In this document: in pieces, positions 5,902-13,982 of the stretch | How the letters are laid out: every line of letters begins with the position of its first letter | Position numbering within the stretch: position 1 is the first letter of the stretch | Program-made: the position numbers and the translations under genes | Assembly (NCBI GenBank): GCA_030039105.1 | Contig: JASHQO010000491.1 | Location: 1 to 15,432, forward strand | From: Xanthobacteraceae bacterium | Lineage (GTDB): Bacteria > Pseudomonadota > Alphaproteobacteria > Rhizobiales > Xanthobacteraceae | Reading direction: 5' to 3' | Length of the DNA stretch: 15,432 nt | The notes under the pieces: generated by a model | The model's input: only the letters and a program-made list of their open reading frames with translations | Databases searched by the model: none | Told to the model about the DNA's origin: nothing

Positions 5902-7398
5902 ATGACGCGGTTTTTTGTCCGCAAATCCGTTGCCGCGTTGCAGGCGGAAGCCGAACAAGCCGAATTTCAACAGTCGACCAGCCACGACGGTGTGCCGCTC
6001 AAGCGCACGCTCTCGGCGCTTACGCTGGTGTCGCTCGGCATCGGCGACATCATCGGCGCCGGCATCTTCGTGCTGACCGGCCACGCCGCCGCCGCCAATG
6101 CCGGGCCGGCCATTACGCTGTCGTTCGTGCTGGCGGGGGTCGTCTGCGCCTGCGCCGGCCTGTGCTACGCCGAAATGGCTTCGACCGTGCCGATTGCCGG
6201 CAGCGCCTACACCTATGCCTACGCGACGATGGGCGAATTGGTCGCCTGGATCGTCGGTTGGGATTTGCTGTTCGAATACGCGCTGGGCGCCGCCACCGTC
6301 GCGATCGGCTGGTCGGGCTACGTCGTGAGTTTCCTCAACGACCTCGGCATCGTCGTGCCGCCCGCCTATGCCGGCGCGCCGCTCGCCTATGACGCCGCCC
6401 ACGAGGCGTGGCGGACCACCGGCACCATCGTCAACGTGCCGGCGATGGTCGTGATCGTTGCGGTCACCGCGCTCGTCGTGATCGGCATCCACGAATCGGC
6501 GCGGGTCAACAACGTTATCGTCGCCGTCAAGCTGGCGATCATCGTGACGTTCATCGTGCTCGCCGCGCCGTGTTTCAGCACCGCCCATTGGGTGACGGCC
6601 GCCAACCCGGACGGCCATTTCATTCCGCCCAATACCGGCGTCGGCCAATTCGGATGGAGCGGCATCGTGCGCGGCGCCGCCGTGGTGTTCTTCGCCTATA
6701 TCGGCTTCGACGCGGTGTCGACCACGGCGCAGGAGGCGAAAAATCCGAAGCGCGACATGCCGATCGGCATTCTCGGCTCGCTCGCGGTCTGTACCGTGCT
6801 CTACCTCGCGGTCGGCTTCGTGCTGACCGGGATCGTGCCTTACGACCAGCTCAACGTCGCCGATCCGATCGCCGTCGGCGTCAATTCCATCGGACTGAAA
6901 TGGCTGGCGCCGATCCTGAAGTTCGGCATCGTTCTCGGCCTCACCTCCGTCCTCTTGGTCGGGATTCTGGGCCAGCCGCGCATCGCCTATTCGATGGCGC
7001 GCGACGGCCTGATGCCGTCGGCCGCCGGCAAGGTGCATCCGCGTTTTCGCACGCCTTACGTCACCACGCTGGTCACCGGCGTCGTCGTCGCCGTTCTCGC
7101 CGGGCTGTTGCCGATCGGCCTGGTCGGCGAGCTGGTCAGCATCGGCACGCTGTTCGCCTTCACCCTCGTCTGCATCGGCGTGCTGGTGCTGCGCATCAGG
7201 GAGCCGGGCGCGGCACGGCCGTTCCGCACGCCGGCGGTCTATGTGGTGGCGCCGCTCGGCGCGGCAGCGTCGCTGCTGCTGATGCTGGGACTGCCGCTCG
7301 ATACCTGGCTGCGCTTCGGCGGCTGGCTCGTGCTCGGGCTCGCGGTCTACGCCTTCTATGGCATGCGCCACAGCCGCGTGCAGCTCGCGGCCACGTAG
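5902..7398 (+). CDS. APC-family amino acid permease (cationic amino acid transporter-like)
   Basis: A 498-residue inner-membrane amino acid transporter. After about 35 polar N-terminal residues comes KRTLSALTLVSLGIGDIIGAGIFVLTG, whose GAGIFV (52-57) in broken helix 1 is the substrate-binding signature of the APC superfamily. Many hydrophobic segments follow; about 12 or more helices are expected. The conserved helix 6 region is visible (VVFFAYIGFDAVSTTAQEAKNPKRD, split by GFDAVST), followed by the MARDGLMP signature (residues 367-373 region) before helix 9. Length and motifs resemble YfnA/CAT-type transporters. ATG 5902 is used; no good Shine-Dalgarno is visible before it, and the region just upstream is repeat DNA. 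Substrate is probably one or more amino acids, and the next gene, a leucyl aminopeptidase, fits use of amino acids and peptides. Confidence 0.92.
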   Translation: MTRFFVRKSVAALQAEAEQAEFQQSTSHDGVPLKRTLSALTLVSLGIGDIIGAGIFVLTGHAAAANAGPAITLSFVLAGVVCACAGLCYAEMASTVPIAGSAYTYAYATMGELVAWIVGWDLLFEYALGAATVAIGWSGYVVSFLNDLGIVVPPAYAGAPLAYDAAHEAWRTTGTIVNVPAMVVIVAVTALVVIGIHESARVNNVIVAVKLAIIVTFIVLAAPCFSTAHWVTAANPDGHFIPPNTGVGQFGWSGIVRGAAVVFFAYIGFDAVSTTAQEAKNPKRDMPIGILGSLAVCTVLYLAVGFVLTGIVPYDQLNVADPIAVGVNSIGLKWLAPILKFGIVLGLTSVLLVGILGQPRIAYSMARDGLMPSAAGKVHPRFRTPYVTTLVTGVVVAVLAGLLPIGLVGELVSIGTLFAFTLVCIGVLVLRIREPGAARPFRTPAVYVVAPLGAAASLLLMLGLPLDTWLRFGGWLVLGLAVYAFYGMRHSRVQLAAT

Positions 7399-7486
7399 CG
7401 CCGGTCTGGCCGCTTCACCGTCGCGGATCGGCGTGCTAGGCCCTGAGCTTACGGGCGCCGGTAAGGTTGAGGGTGCAATATTGGCG

Positions 7487-8857
7487 GTGAATTCCATTTT
7501 CGTCGCTCGCGGAGCGGCGGACGCAGTCCCGATCTGGTTCGTCACCGCGGCGACCTATCCCGAGGTGCGCGAGCGGCTCGACGCCGAGGCTAACGCCTAC
7601 GCCGCGGCGGCCGGCTTCGAGCCGAAGGCCGGGCGGCAGTTGCTGCTGCCGGGCAAGCGTGGCTTGAGCGGCGTCCTGTTCGGCATCGAAGCCGCCGACG
7701 ATGTGAAAGATCCGTTTCTTCCCGCCCGGTTGAGCCTGCCTGACGGCGTCTATCGCTTCGCCAACGACCCGCACGACTCCCGCCTTGCCGCGCTCGCCAT
7801 CGCGCTCGGCTGCTATCGTTTCACCCGCTACCGCAAATCGGAAAGCCCCAAGGCCAAGCTCGAACTGTCGCAGAGCATCGACCGCGACGAGCTCGATCAC
7901 ATCGTCGAAGGCGTGACCTTGGCGCGCGATCTCATCAACACGCCGGCGAACGACATGGGCCCGGCCGATCTCGAAGCGGCGGCGCGCGCGCTTGCGGCGT
8001 CCCACGGTGCCGATATCCGCTCCACCGTCGGCGACGACCTGTTGGCGCAGAATTTCACCTTGATCCACGCCGTCGGCCGCGCCGCCACGCCGCAGGCGGC
8101 GCCGCGGTTGATCGACATGGTGTGGGGCGATCCCAACCACCCGCGCGTGACTTTGGTGGGCAAGGGCGTCTGCTTCGATACCGGCGGGCTCGACATCAAG
8201 CCCGACAGCGGCATGCTCAACATGAAGAAGGACATGGGCGGCGCCGCCACCGCGCTGGCGCTCGCCCACATGGTCATGGCGCAGGGTCTCAAGTTGCGGC
8301 TGCGCGTGCTGATCCCGGCGGTGGAGAATTCGATTGCCGGCTCGAGCTTCCGCCCCCGCGACGTCTACACCTCGCGCGGCGGCATCACCGTCGAGATCGG
8401 CAATACCGACGCCGAAGGCCGGCTGATCCTGGCCGACGCGCTGTCGCTCGCCGATGACGAAAAGCCGGCGTTGATCGCCGATTTCGCCACGCTGACCGGC
8501 GCTGCGCGCGTCGCGCTCGGCCCGGATTTGCCGGCCTTCTTCACCGATGACGACGCGCTGGCCGACGACTTGACGGCGCGCGGCATCGCCGAGAACGATC
8601 CGGTGTGGCGCCTGCCGTTGTGGCGACCCTACGAGTCGATGCTGGAGTCCAAGGTCGCCGACATCAACAATGTCGGCGGCAGCCAGGGCGGCGCCATCAC
8701 CGCGGCCCTGTTCATGCGCCGCTTCGTCACCGCCGAATCCTGGCTGCACTTCGACCTGTTCGCCTGGTCGGCGAACGGCAAGCCGGGCCGGCCCGAAGGC
8801 GGCGACTGCCAGGCGGCGCGCGCGCTCTACGCGCTGCTGTCGGATCGCTACGGCTGA
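7487..8857 (+). CDS. Leucyl aminopeptidase family protein (M17, PepA-like)
   Basis: A 456-residue cytosolic aminopeptidase with two metal ions. With this start the active-site residues map exactly onto the PepA pattern: metal ligands K226 (GKGVCFDTGG), D231, D249 (KKDMGGAA), D308 and E310 (NTDAEGRL), and catalytic K238 (DIKP) and R312. The N-terminal domain is shorter than in E. coli PepA, as is common for this alphaproteobacterial branch. The start is uncertain: GTG 7487 is used here, but TTG 7481 lies 7 bases after GAGGG (7469-7473) and has better spacing; the ATG at 7358 overlaps the upstream permease and is unlikely. The stop is only 2 bp before the NlpC/P60 gene, so the two are probably co-transcribed. 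Confidence 0.92.
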   Translation: MNSIFVARGAADAVPIWFVTAATYPEVRERLDAEANAYAAAAGFEPKAGRQLLLPGKRGLSGVLFGIEAADDVKDPFLPARLSLPDGVYRFANDPHDSRLAALAIALGCYRFTRYRKSESPKAKLELSQSIDRDELDHIVEGVTLARDLINTPANDMGPADLEAAARALAASHGADIRSTVGDDLLAQNFTLIHAVGRAATPQAAPRLIDMVWGDPNHPRVTLVGKGVCFDTGGLDIKPDSGMLNMKKDMGGAATALALAHMVMAQGLKLRLRVLIPAVENSIAGSSFRPRDVYTSRGGITVEIGNTDAEGRLILADALSLADDEKPALIADFATLTGAARVALGPDLPAFFTDDDALADDLTARGIAENDPVWRLPLWRPYESMLESKVADINNVGGSQGGAITAALFMRRFVTAESWLHFDLFAWSANGKPGRPEGGDCQAARALYALLSDRYG

Positions 8858-8859
8858 GC

Positions 8860-9732
8860 ATGCCAAGCGTGCCCGCCTTCGATCCGCGCGTCACGCCGGC
8901 CCGCGCCGATGTCGCGGCCAAGGCGCTCGAGGGCAAGGTTGCGTCGGCGCGCTACGTCGAGGGCGAGCTTCGCGAAGTCGTCGAGCCGCAGGCGCCGCTG
9001 CGCGGCGCGCCGCGGCCCGACGCGCCGCTCCTTACCGAGGCGCTCAAGGGCGAGCGCGTCACCATCTACGATGCGAACGGCGAGGGCTGGGCTTGGGGCC
9101 AGCTCGCGGCGGACGGTTACGTCGGCTGGCTGCCGGAGAACGCGCTGGCCCGGCCCGGCGCCGCGCCGACCCACAAGGTCGCGGCGTTGCGCACACTGGC
9201 GTTTCCCGGGCCGTCGATCAAAATGCCGCCGCGCGAAGCGCTGCCGTTCGGCGCGCGCCTCGCCATCGCGCGCGTGGAAGAGCGCATGGCGGTGACTGCG
9301 GCGGGCGACCATGTGCCGGCCGCGCACCTTGCGCCGCTCGACGCCGACGAGGCCGACTTCGTCGCCGTCGCCGAGCGATTTGTCGGCACGCCGTATCTGT
9401 GGGGCGGCAAGACCGCGGCCGGTCTCGACTGCTCCGGCCTGGTCCAGATCGCGCTGACCGCATGCGGCGTCGTCTGCCCGCGCGACAGCGACATGCAGGA
9501 AAGAGCCGAGGCGCTCGGTACGCCGCTGCGCTCGGCCCCGGAATTTTATCTGCCGCGGCGCGGCGACCTCGTGTTCTGGAAAGGCCACGTCGCCATCGCG
9601 CGCGACCCCCAGAGCCTCATTCACGCCAACGCCTTCCACATGGCGGTCGCGGTCGAGCCGGTGGCGGACGCGATCGCGCGCATCCGCGCCGCCGGCAGCG
9701 AGATTACCAGCGTGCGGCGGACCGCCGGCTGA
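8860..9732 (+). CDS. NlpC/P60-family (C40) cysteine peptidase with bacterial SH3 region
   Basis: A 290-residue probable cell-wall peptide hydrolase that cleaves D-glutamyl-diaminopimelate type bonds in murein peptides. The N-terminal part (about 35-160) contains two SH3-like segments, the first ending in GWAWGQLAADGYVGWLPENA (78-97). The NlpC/P60 domain follows (from about 165), with FVGTPYLWGGKTAAGLDCSG holding catalytic C191, H243 in WKGHVAI, and H255 in LIHANAF as the polar third residue. No signal peptide or lipobox is visible, so it probably acts in the cytoplasm on recycled peptides, which suits its position 2 bp after the M17 aminopeptidase. ATG 8860 was chosen because an earlier in-frame start would lie within the aminopeptidase gene. 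Confidence 0.9.
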   Translation: MPSVPAFDPRVTPARADVAAKALEGKVASARYVEGELREVVEPQAPLRGAPRPDAPLLTEALKGERVTIYDANGEGWAWGQLAADGYVGWLPENALARPGAAPTHKVAALRTLAFPGPSIKMPPREALPFGARLAIARVEERMAVTAAGDHVPAAHLAPLDADEADFVAVAERFVGTPYLWGGKTAAGLDCSGLVQIALTACGVVCPRDSDMQERAEALGTPLRSAPEFYLPRRGDLVFWKGHVAIARDPQSLIHANAFHMAVAVEPVADAIARIRAAGSEITSVRRTAG

Positions 9733-9812
9733 GCGTCTTCACTTCGTTGCCGGCCGAAGCATGGTGGTCGCGCGTGGGCGCACAATGTCGGCGCAACCGA
9801 CAGGAGCGCGCC

Positions 9813-10118
9813 ATGACCATCACCGTCTTCATTCGCTATCAGCTCGATCCCTATAAGCGCGACGGCTTCGAGGCTTACGCGCGCAACTGGCTGAGCATCA
9901 TTCCGAAGTGCGGTGGCGAGGTGGTCGGCTACTGGATGCCGCACGAGGGCACCGACAATATCGCCTATGGCTTGATCTCGTTCCCCAGTCTCGCAGCCTA
10001 CGAAGCGTACCGCGCGCGCCTGAAGGTCGACGGCGAGGGTGCGGCGAACTTCGCCACGGCGCAGAAGGAGCGCTTTATTGTTTGCGAGGAGCGCGCGTTC
10101 CTGCGGCAGGTGATCTGA
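9813..10118 (+). CDS. NIPSNAP-family small protein
   Basis: A 101-residue protein with a ferredoxin-like dimeric alpha/beta barrel pattern. MTITVFIRYQLDPYKRDGFE opens the domain, YWMPHEGTDNIAYGLISFPS holds its conserved centre, and the end is FIVCEERAFL. NIPSNAP proteins are small and their biochemical role is poorly known. AGGAG (9802-9806) lies 6 bases before the ATG, a good ribosome binding site. It is 80 bp after the NlpC/P60 gene on the same strand and may be on the same transcript. Its end is 14 bp from the end of the convergent DpgC-like gene, with no convincing terminator between them. Confidence 0.85.
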   Translation: MTITVFIRYQLDPYKRDGFEAYARNWLSIIPKCGGEVVGYWMPHEGTDNIAYGLISFPSLAAYEAYRARLKVDGEGAANFATAQKERFIVCEERAFLRQVI

Positions 10119-10132
10119 GCGTCGGAAAGAAA

Positions 10133-11536
10133 TCAGGCTTTTCTGTTATGCGCGTTCCATTCGCGCTCGAGATTGGCGATCAGCGCCGGGCTGAAATGAC
10201 AATAGGCCTGATCGCGGGCGTAGGCCGAGAAATATTGGCGGAACGTGTCGAGCGATTCCTCGCCGATGCGCAGCGCCCGGCGATTGCTCACGGCGCTGAC
10301 CGCGCCGGAATTGGTCAGCCCGGCGATGACGCGATCGAGCGCCGCGTCCATATCGGCGGCCGGCGCGATCTCGTCGCAGATCAGGCGGCCCTCCGGGCTG
10401 TCGCAGACGAGCTTGCGCTCGTACTGAATGGCCTGGCGCGCGATGCGGTCGCCGGTGAAGCGCGGCATACGCAAGTTGGCGGCGCCGGGAATGATGCCTT
10501 CCTTGCGCGCCGGCAGCGTCATGTAGGCGTCGGCGGCGGCAAGCACGTAATCCATGGTCAGCAGGATCTGGCAATGGCCGCCGATGGCGAAACCGTCGAG
10601 CGCGGCAATCCACGGCTTTTCCTGCGCCGTGCCGTGCACGTCGTCGGGGAGCGCCTCGGGCCGCGCCACGCCGCGGAAGAATTTATGCACGAAGCCGAGA
10701 TCGCGCCTCAAGAACCAGACAAACGGAATCTGGCCGCGATAAAGATGCGTCAGGTTGATGCCGGCGCCGAACAGTCTGCGGCCGGCATATTTCGGATGCT
10801 CGACCTCGCCGCCGCGCAGCACCGCGATGTCGGATTTCCGGTCGAGGATCGCGACGTCGACCGCGATCTCCATGGCGTCGAGCGTGGTATTGTCCTCGGC
10901 ATTGAGGAAACGCACGTTCTTCGAGACGACGACGGCGGCCTTGCCGCGCCGCTCGACGCCGACCTTGCCGAGATCGAGGCGGCCTTCGGCGTCGAACGTC
11001 GCCAAATGCGCCGCGGTCTCGCGGCGCGGCAGCAGCATGGCGTGGCAAAGATGGCGGCCGCTGGCTTCGCCGGCGAGCACGTGGGCCAGGAAGATGCCTT
11101 GGTCGATTTCGACGCCGTCCTTGTCGCGCTGCAGCAGCTCGGCTTCGGCCGCGACCTGCGCCGCGGTCGGCGTCAGCCCGGGCACCGCGTCGGCGGCGGC
11201 GAACACCAGATCCTCGAGCCGGACGAAACGCGTGCGCCGCTGCGTCAGCTCGTCATAGAGCGTGTCGCAATGGGTCGCGAGAAACCGTTCGCGCAAAGCG
11301 CGCGCCGTGGCGATGATGGTGGTGGCCGCACTTGTTGCGCCCGGACCGCGCACCGGCTTGCGCGGCAGGCGGGCGATCGTGTCGGCGCAGAGCAGCCAGA
11401 ATTTCGCGTAGCGGGCACGGTCGATAGCGTAGGCGTCAGGATGTGCCGGCGCGGCCGCGCGCCAGTCGGCGACCGTTTGCGCGTCGAGCCCGGCCGAGGT
11501 CAGCCGCTCGGCTGCTGCCGCGATATCGAGGCTCAT
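10133..11536 (-). CDS. DpgC-like enoyl-CoA hydratase-fold dioxygenase (arylacetyl-CoA 1,2-dioxygenase family)
   Basis: A 467-residue protein with the long N-terminal helical region and crotonase domain characteristic of DpgC, which converts 3,5-dihydroxyphenylacetyl-CoA to 3,5-dihydroxyphenylglyoxylate with oxygen and without metal or cofactor. Family landmarks: LNAEDNTTLDAMEIAVD (211-227), HPKYAGRRLFGAGINL (247-262, first oxyanion-hole strand), EKPWIAALDGFAIGGHCQ (306-323, second oxyanion-hole turn) and ARKEGIIPGAANLRMPRF (343-360). The GGHCQ stretch differs from the GGGAQ I recall in antibiotic-cluster DpgC, so the substrate may differ. The start ATG 11536 lies 7 bases after AGGAG (11544-11548); ATG 11539 just before it is possible. 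It follows the PaaK-like ligase by 35 bp on the same strand, so an aryl-CoA substrate supplied by that ligase is likely. Ordinary hydratase or hydrolase activity cannot be excluded. Confidence 0.85.
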   Translation of the reverse strand: MSLDIAAAAERLTSAGLDAQTVADWRAAAPAHPDAYAIDRARYAKFWLLCADTIARLPRKPVRGPGATSAATTIIATARALRERFLATHCDTLYDELTQRRTRFVRLEDLVFAAADAVPGLTPTAAQVAAEAELLQRDKDGVEIDQGIFLAHVLAGEASGRHLCHAMLLPRRETAAHLATFDAEGRLDLGKVGVERRGKAAVVVSKNVRFLNAEDNTTLDAMEIAVDVAILDRKSDIAVLRGGEVEHPKYAGRRLFGAGINLTHLYRGQIPFVWFLRRDLGFVHKFFRGVARPEALPDDVHGTAQEKPWIAALDGFAIGGHCQILLTMDYVLAAADAYMTLPARKEGIIPGAANLRMPRFTGDRIARQAIQYERKLVCDSPEGRLICDEIAPAADMDAALDRVIAGLTNSGAVSAVSNRRALRIGEESLDTFRQYFSAYARDQAYCHFSPALIANLEREWNAHNRKA

Positions 11537-11543
11537 CATGTCG

Positions 11544-11548
11544 CTCCT
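11544..11548 (-). promoter_or_regulatory. Ribosome binding site of the DpgC-like gene
   Basis: On the reverse strand AGGAG stands 7 bases before ATG 11536 and 4 before ATG 11539, making MSLDIAAAAERL the likely N-terminus. It rules against the longer frame that starts at 11554, whose first codons overlap this site. Confidence 0.7.
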
Positions 11549-11571
11549 GGGCAAGCCGGGCCGGGCACGGT

Positions 11572-12879
11572 TCAGCTCTTCGGCCGCCGGTCGATGACGC
11601 GCCTGGCCTTGCCCTGGGAGCGCTCGATCGTTCCCGGCTCCAGCACGCGCACGTTGGCGGTGACGCCCACATAGGCCTTGATCAGATGCTCGGCCTTTTT
11701 CTCCAGCGCCGTGTTCTCCGCGGCAGCCAGTTTGCCGGAAAGCTCGGGCCGCATCTCGACCAGCACGTCCAGCTCATCGAGATTATGCGGCCGGCGCACC
11801 TCGAGCACGTAATGCGGCGCCAGTCGCGGCTCCCGGCCCAGCACCGCCTCGATCTGCGACGGAAACACGTTGACGCCGCGGATGATCAGCATGTCGTCGC
11901 TGCGGCCCTTGACGCGCTCGATGCGGCGCATGGTGCGCGCGGTGCCCGGCATCAGCCTGGTCAGGTCGCGGGTGCGATAGCGGATCACCGGCATCGCTTC
12001 CTTGGTCAGCGAGGTGACGACGAGCTCGCCGACTTCGCCGTCGGGCAGCACCCGGCCGCTGTCGGGGTCGATGATCTCGGGAAAGAAATGATCCTCCCAC
12101 ACGGTCAGCCCGTCGCGGGTCTCGGCGCATTCCTGGGCTACGCCCGGGCCCATCACTTCCGACAGGCCGTAGAGGTCGAGCGCCTGCAGTCCCATGCGCT
12201 TCTCGATCTCGGCGCGCATGGTCTCGGTCCACGGCTCGGCGCCGAAAATGCCGATGCGCAGGCTGCAATCGGCGGGCGCGAAGCCCTGGCGCTCGAACTC
12301 GTCGGCGATCGCGAGCATGTAGGACGGCGTCACCATGATGATGTCGGGCTTGAAATCGCGGATGAGCTGCACCTGCCGCTCGGTGAAGCCGCCGCCGACC
12401 GGAATGACGGTCGCGCCCAGATATTCGCCGCCGTAATGGGCGCCGAGCCCTCCGGTGAACAGGCCGTAGCCATAGGCGACGTGGATCTTGTCGGTCGAGC
12501 GGCCGCCGGCGGCGCGGATCGAGCGTGCCATCAGCGCCGACCAGGTGTCGATGTCGTTTTTGGTGTAGCCGACCACGGTCGGCTTGCCGGTGGTGCCGCT
12601 GGAGGCGTGCACGCGCACGATGTCGGCCATCGGTACGGCGAACATGCCGAACGGATAGTTCTGCCGCAGGTCGTCCTTGGTGGTGAACGGAAATTTTGCC
12701 AGATCGGCGAACTGGTTCAGATCGTCGGGACGGGCACCCGCCGCGTCGAGCTTTTTCTTATAGTGCGGCACGTTCTCGTAAGCTCGTCGAATGGTGTTGC
12801 GCAGCCGCTTGAGCTGCAGCGCGGCCAGCTCGTCCTTGCCGGCCTTTTCGATCGGTTCGAGTTGGTCAAGCCCCGCCAT
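11572..12879 (-). CDS. Phenylacetate-CoA ligase family protein (PaaK-like, aryl-CoA synthetase)
   Basis: A 435-residue AMP-forming ligase that activates an aromatic carboxylate to its CoA thioester. In order: the ATP loop SSGTTGKP (93-100), the YGLSE motif (237-241) and downstream VMGPG, the hinge/GRSDDM motif (325-330) followed by RGVNVFPSQIE, and the C-terminal lysine loop SQGKARR (K424). Length and absence of an extended N-terminal domain fit PaaK (about 435 residues) rather than larger acyl-CoA synthetases. Whether the substrate is phenylacetate, a hydroxyphenylacetate or another aryl acid cannot be read. ATG 12879 is 16 bp after the end of the upstream Bug-type gene, and the DpgC-like gene follows by 35 bp, forming an apparent three-gene operon. 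No other paa genes are in view. Confidence 0.93.
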   Translation of the reverse strand: MAGLDQLEPIEKAGKDELAALQLKRLRNTIRRAYENVPHYKKKLDAAGARPDDLNQFADLAKFPFTTKDDLRQNYPFGMFAVPMADIVRVHASSGTTGKPTVVGYTKNDIDTWSALMARSIRAAGGRSTDKIHVAYGYGLFTGGLGAHYGGEYLGATVIPVGGGFTERQVQLIRDFKPDIIMVTPSYMLAIADEFERQGFAPADCSLRIGIFGAEPWTETMRAEIEKRMGLQALDLYGLSEVMGPGVAQECAETRDGLTVWEDHFFPEIIDPDSGRVLPDGEVGELVVTSLTKEAMPVIRYRTRDLTRLMPGTARTMRRIERVKGRSDDMLIIRGVNVFPSQIEAVLGREPRLAPHYVLEVRRPHNLDELDVLVEMRPELSGKLAAAENTALEKKAEHLIKAYVGVTANVRVLEPGTIERSQGKARRVIDRRPKS

Positions 12880-12895
12880 GTCCGTGCCCGCAGCC

Positions 12896-13867
12896 TTACT
12901 CCGGCTTGATTCCGCTCTCGGCGATCACCGGCGTCCACTTGGCGAGCTCGGCCTTCTGCTTCGCCGCCAGCGCTTCCGGCGTCTGGTCTTCGACAGGCCA
13001 GATTTCCTGGCCGACTTTCTTGAAGCGCTCCTGCACGACGGGGTCGGCGAGCGAGGTGCGGACCGCGGCGTTGAGCTTGGCGATGACGTCGGGCGGGGTG
13101 CCCTTTGGCGCCCATAGCCCGTGCCAGAAACTCGCATCGGTGTTCTTGATGCCGAGCTCGTCCAGCGTCGGCACGTTCGGCGCCGCCCACCAGCGCTTGG
13201 GCTGCAGCACCGCGAGCGCCTTGAGCCCGCCGCTTGCCACGGTCGGCACGTAGCCGGCAGCCTGGCCGAAGGCGAAGTCGATGTGGTCGCCGAGCATGTC
13301 CTGCAACAGCGGCGCGCCGCCGCGATAGGGGACGAATTGAAACTCGGTGCCGGTCTCCTTCTGGAACAGGCGCGCGGCAAATTCGCCGGGACTGCTGTTG
13401 CCCACGGTTCCCATGGTCGCCTTGCCGTTCTCGGATTTGAGCCAGGCGATGAAGCTTTTGACGTCGTCGGCCGGCAAGGATTTTCGCGCCACGATCCAGA
13501 TCGGCGTATCGGCGATCAGCGAGATCGGTGCGAAGTCGTTCACCACGTCGTAGTCGAGCTTGATGATCGACGCGTTGAAGACGTGGGTCTGGGTGTGGCC
13601 GATGCTCAGCGTGTAGCCGTCGGGCGTCGCGTGGGCGACGCGGCCGACGCCGATCGAGCCGCCGCCGCCGCCGATATTCTCGATGATCACGCTCTGGCCG
13701 AGCGCGGCTTGCATGCGCTCGGCGAGGATGCGGGCGATGGTGTCGGTCGGTCCGCCGGCCGGGTAGGGCACCACGATGGTGACGGTGCGCGACGGATAAT
13801 TATCGGCGCGCGCGGCAAACGCTCCAGCGGCGAACAGGGCGAGAGCGAGTGCAAGCACTTTGCGCAT
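12896..13867 (-). CDS. Tripartite tricarboxylate transporter substrate-binding protein (Bug/TctC family)
   Basis: A 323-residue periplasmic binding protein of the Bug family, which captures carboxylates (often citrate-like or aromatic acids). The signal peptide is clear: MRKVLALALALFAAGAFAARA, cleaved before DNYPSRTVT. The family signature VPYPAGGPTDTIAR (33-46) and the glycine run ENIGGGGGSIGV (63-74) form the ligand-binding loops. ATG 13867 is preceded by AAGGA (13875-13879) with a 7-base spacer. The longer frame beginning at 13927 lacks a site and would mask the signal peptide. No TctA or TctB membrane gene is present, as usual for the many orphan Bug proteins. As first gene of the operon with PaaK-like and DpgC-like enzymes, its ligand is likely an aromatic acid; that is inference. 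Confidence 0.92.
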   Translation of the reverse strand: MRKVLALALALFAAGAFAARADNYPSRTVTIVVPYPAGGPTDTIARILAERMQAALGQSVIIENIGGGGGSIGVGRVAHATPDGYTLSIGHTQTHVFNASIIKLDYDVVNDFAPISLIADTPIWIVARKSLPADDVKSFIAWLKSENGKATMGTVGNSSPGEFAARLFQKETGTEFQFVPYRGGAPLLQDMLGDHIDFAFGQAAGYVPTVASGGLKALAVLQPKRWWAAPNVPTLDELGIKNTDASFWHGLWAPKGTPPDVIAKLNAAVRTSLADPVVQERFKKVGQEIWPVEDQTPEALAAKQKAELAKWTPVIAESGIKPE

Positions 13868-13982
13868 GGCTGTGTCCTTCGGTCGGCGCGGCCGGTTGCT
13901 TGAGGGCACGCCCTTGCCACGGTACATCTTACATCAAGTGGTGCGCCGGCAAGCCCGCGCCCGGCCATGGAGGATTTCGCCC
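13868..13982. promoter_or_regulatory. Divergent intergenic region between the Bug operon and the TauD gene
   Basis: The 115 bp must hold the promoters of both the reverse three-gene operon and the forward TauD/cupin pair. I find no convincing -35/-10 pairs. An AT-richer patch at 13923-13937 contains a short direct repeat TACATCTTACATC, flanked at 13913-13938 by inverted CTTG and CAAG, which could be a regulator site. No regulator gene lies in the window. Confidence 0.3.

Noticed and set aside
5755..7545. 596-residue reverse open frame over the permease gene
   Set aside because: Rich in D, R, H, A and G with no domain pattern; it is the antisense shadow of a G/C-biased gene with clear APC motifs on the other strand.
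7436..8866. 476-residue reverse open frame over the M17 gene
   Set aside because: Low-complexity antisense composition; the forward frame carries every M17 active-site residue.
10119..10140. Possible bidirectional terminator between the NIPSNAP and DpgC-like genes
   Set aside because: Only a 5-bp AGAAA/TTTCT pairing is visible with no GC stem; too weak to call.
9908..11674. 588-residue forward open frame over the DpgC-like gene
   Set aside because: Longer than the true gene but starts inside the NIPSNAP gene and has no recognisable motif; the reverse strand encodes a continuous known family with a ribosome binding site.
11443..12909. 488-residue forward open frame over the PaaK-like gene
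   Set aside because: Histidine- and alanine-rich shadow; PaaK motifs are on the reverse strand.
13121..13903. 260-residue forward open frame over the Bug gene
   Set aside because: Antisense shadow without motifs; the reverse frame has a signal peptide and the family signature.
13868..13927. 20-residue N-terminal extension of the Bug protein
   Set aside because: It would precede a perfect signal peptide; AAGGA is placed for ATG 13867.
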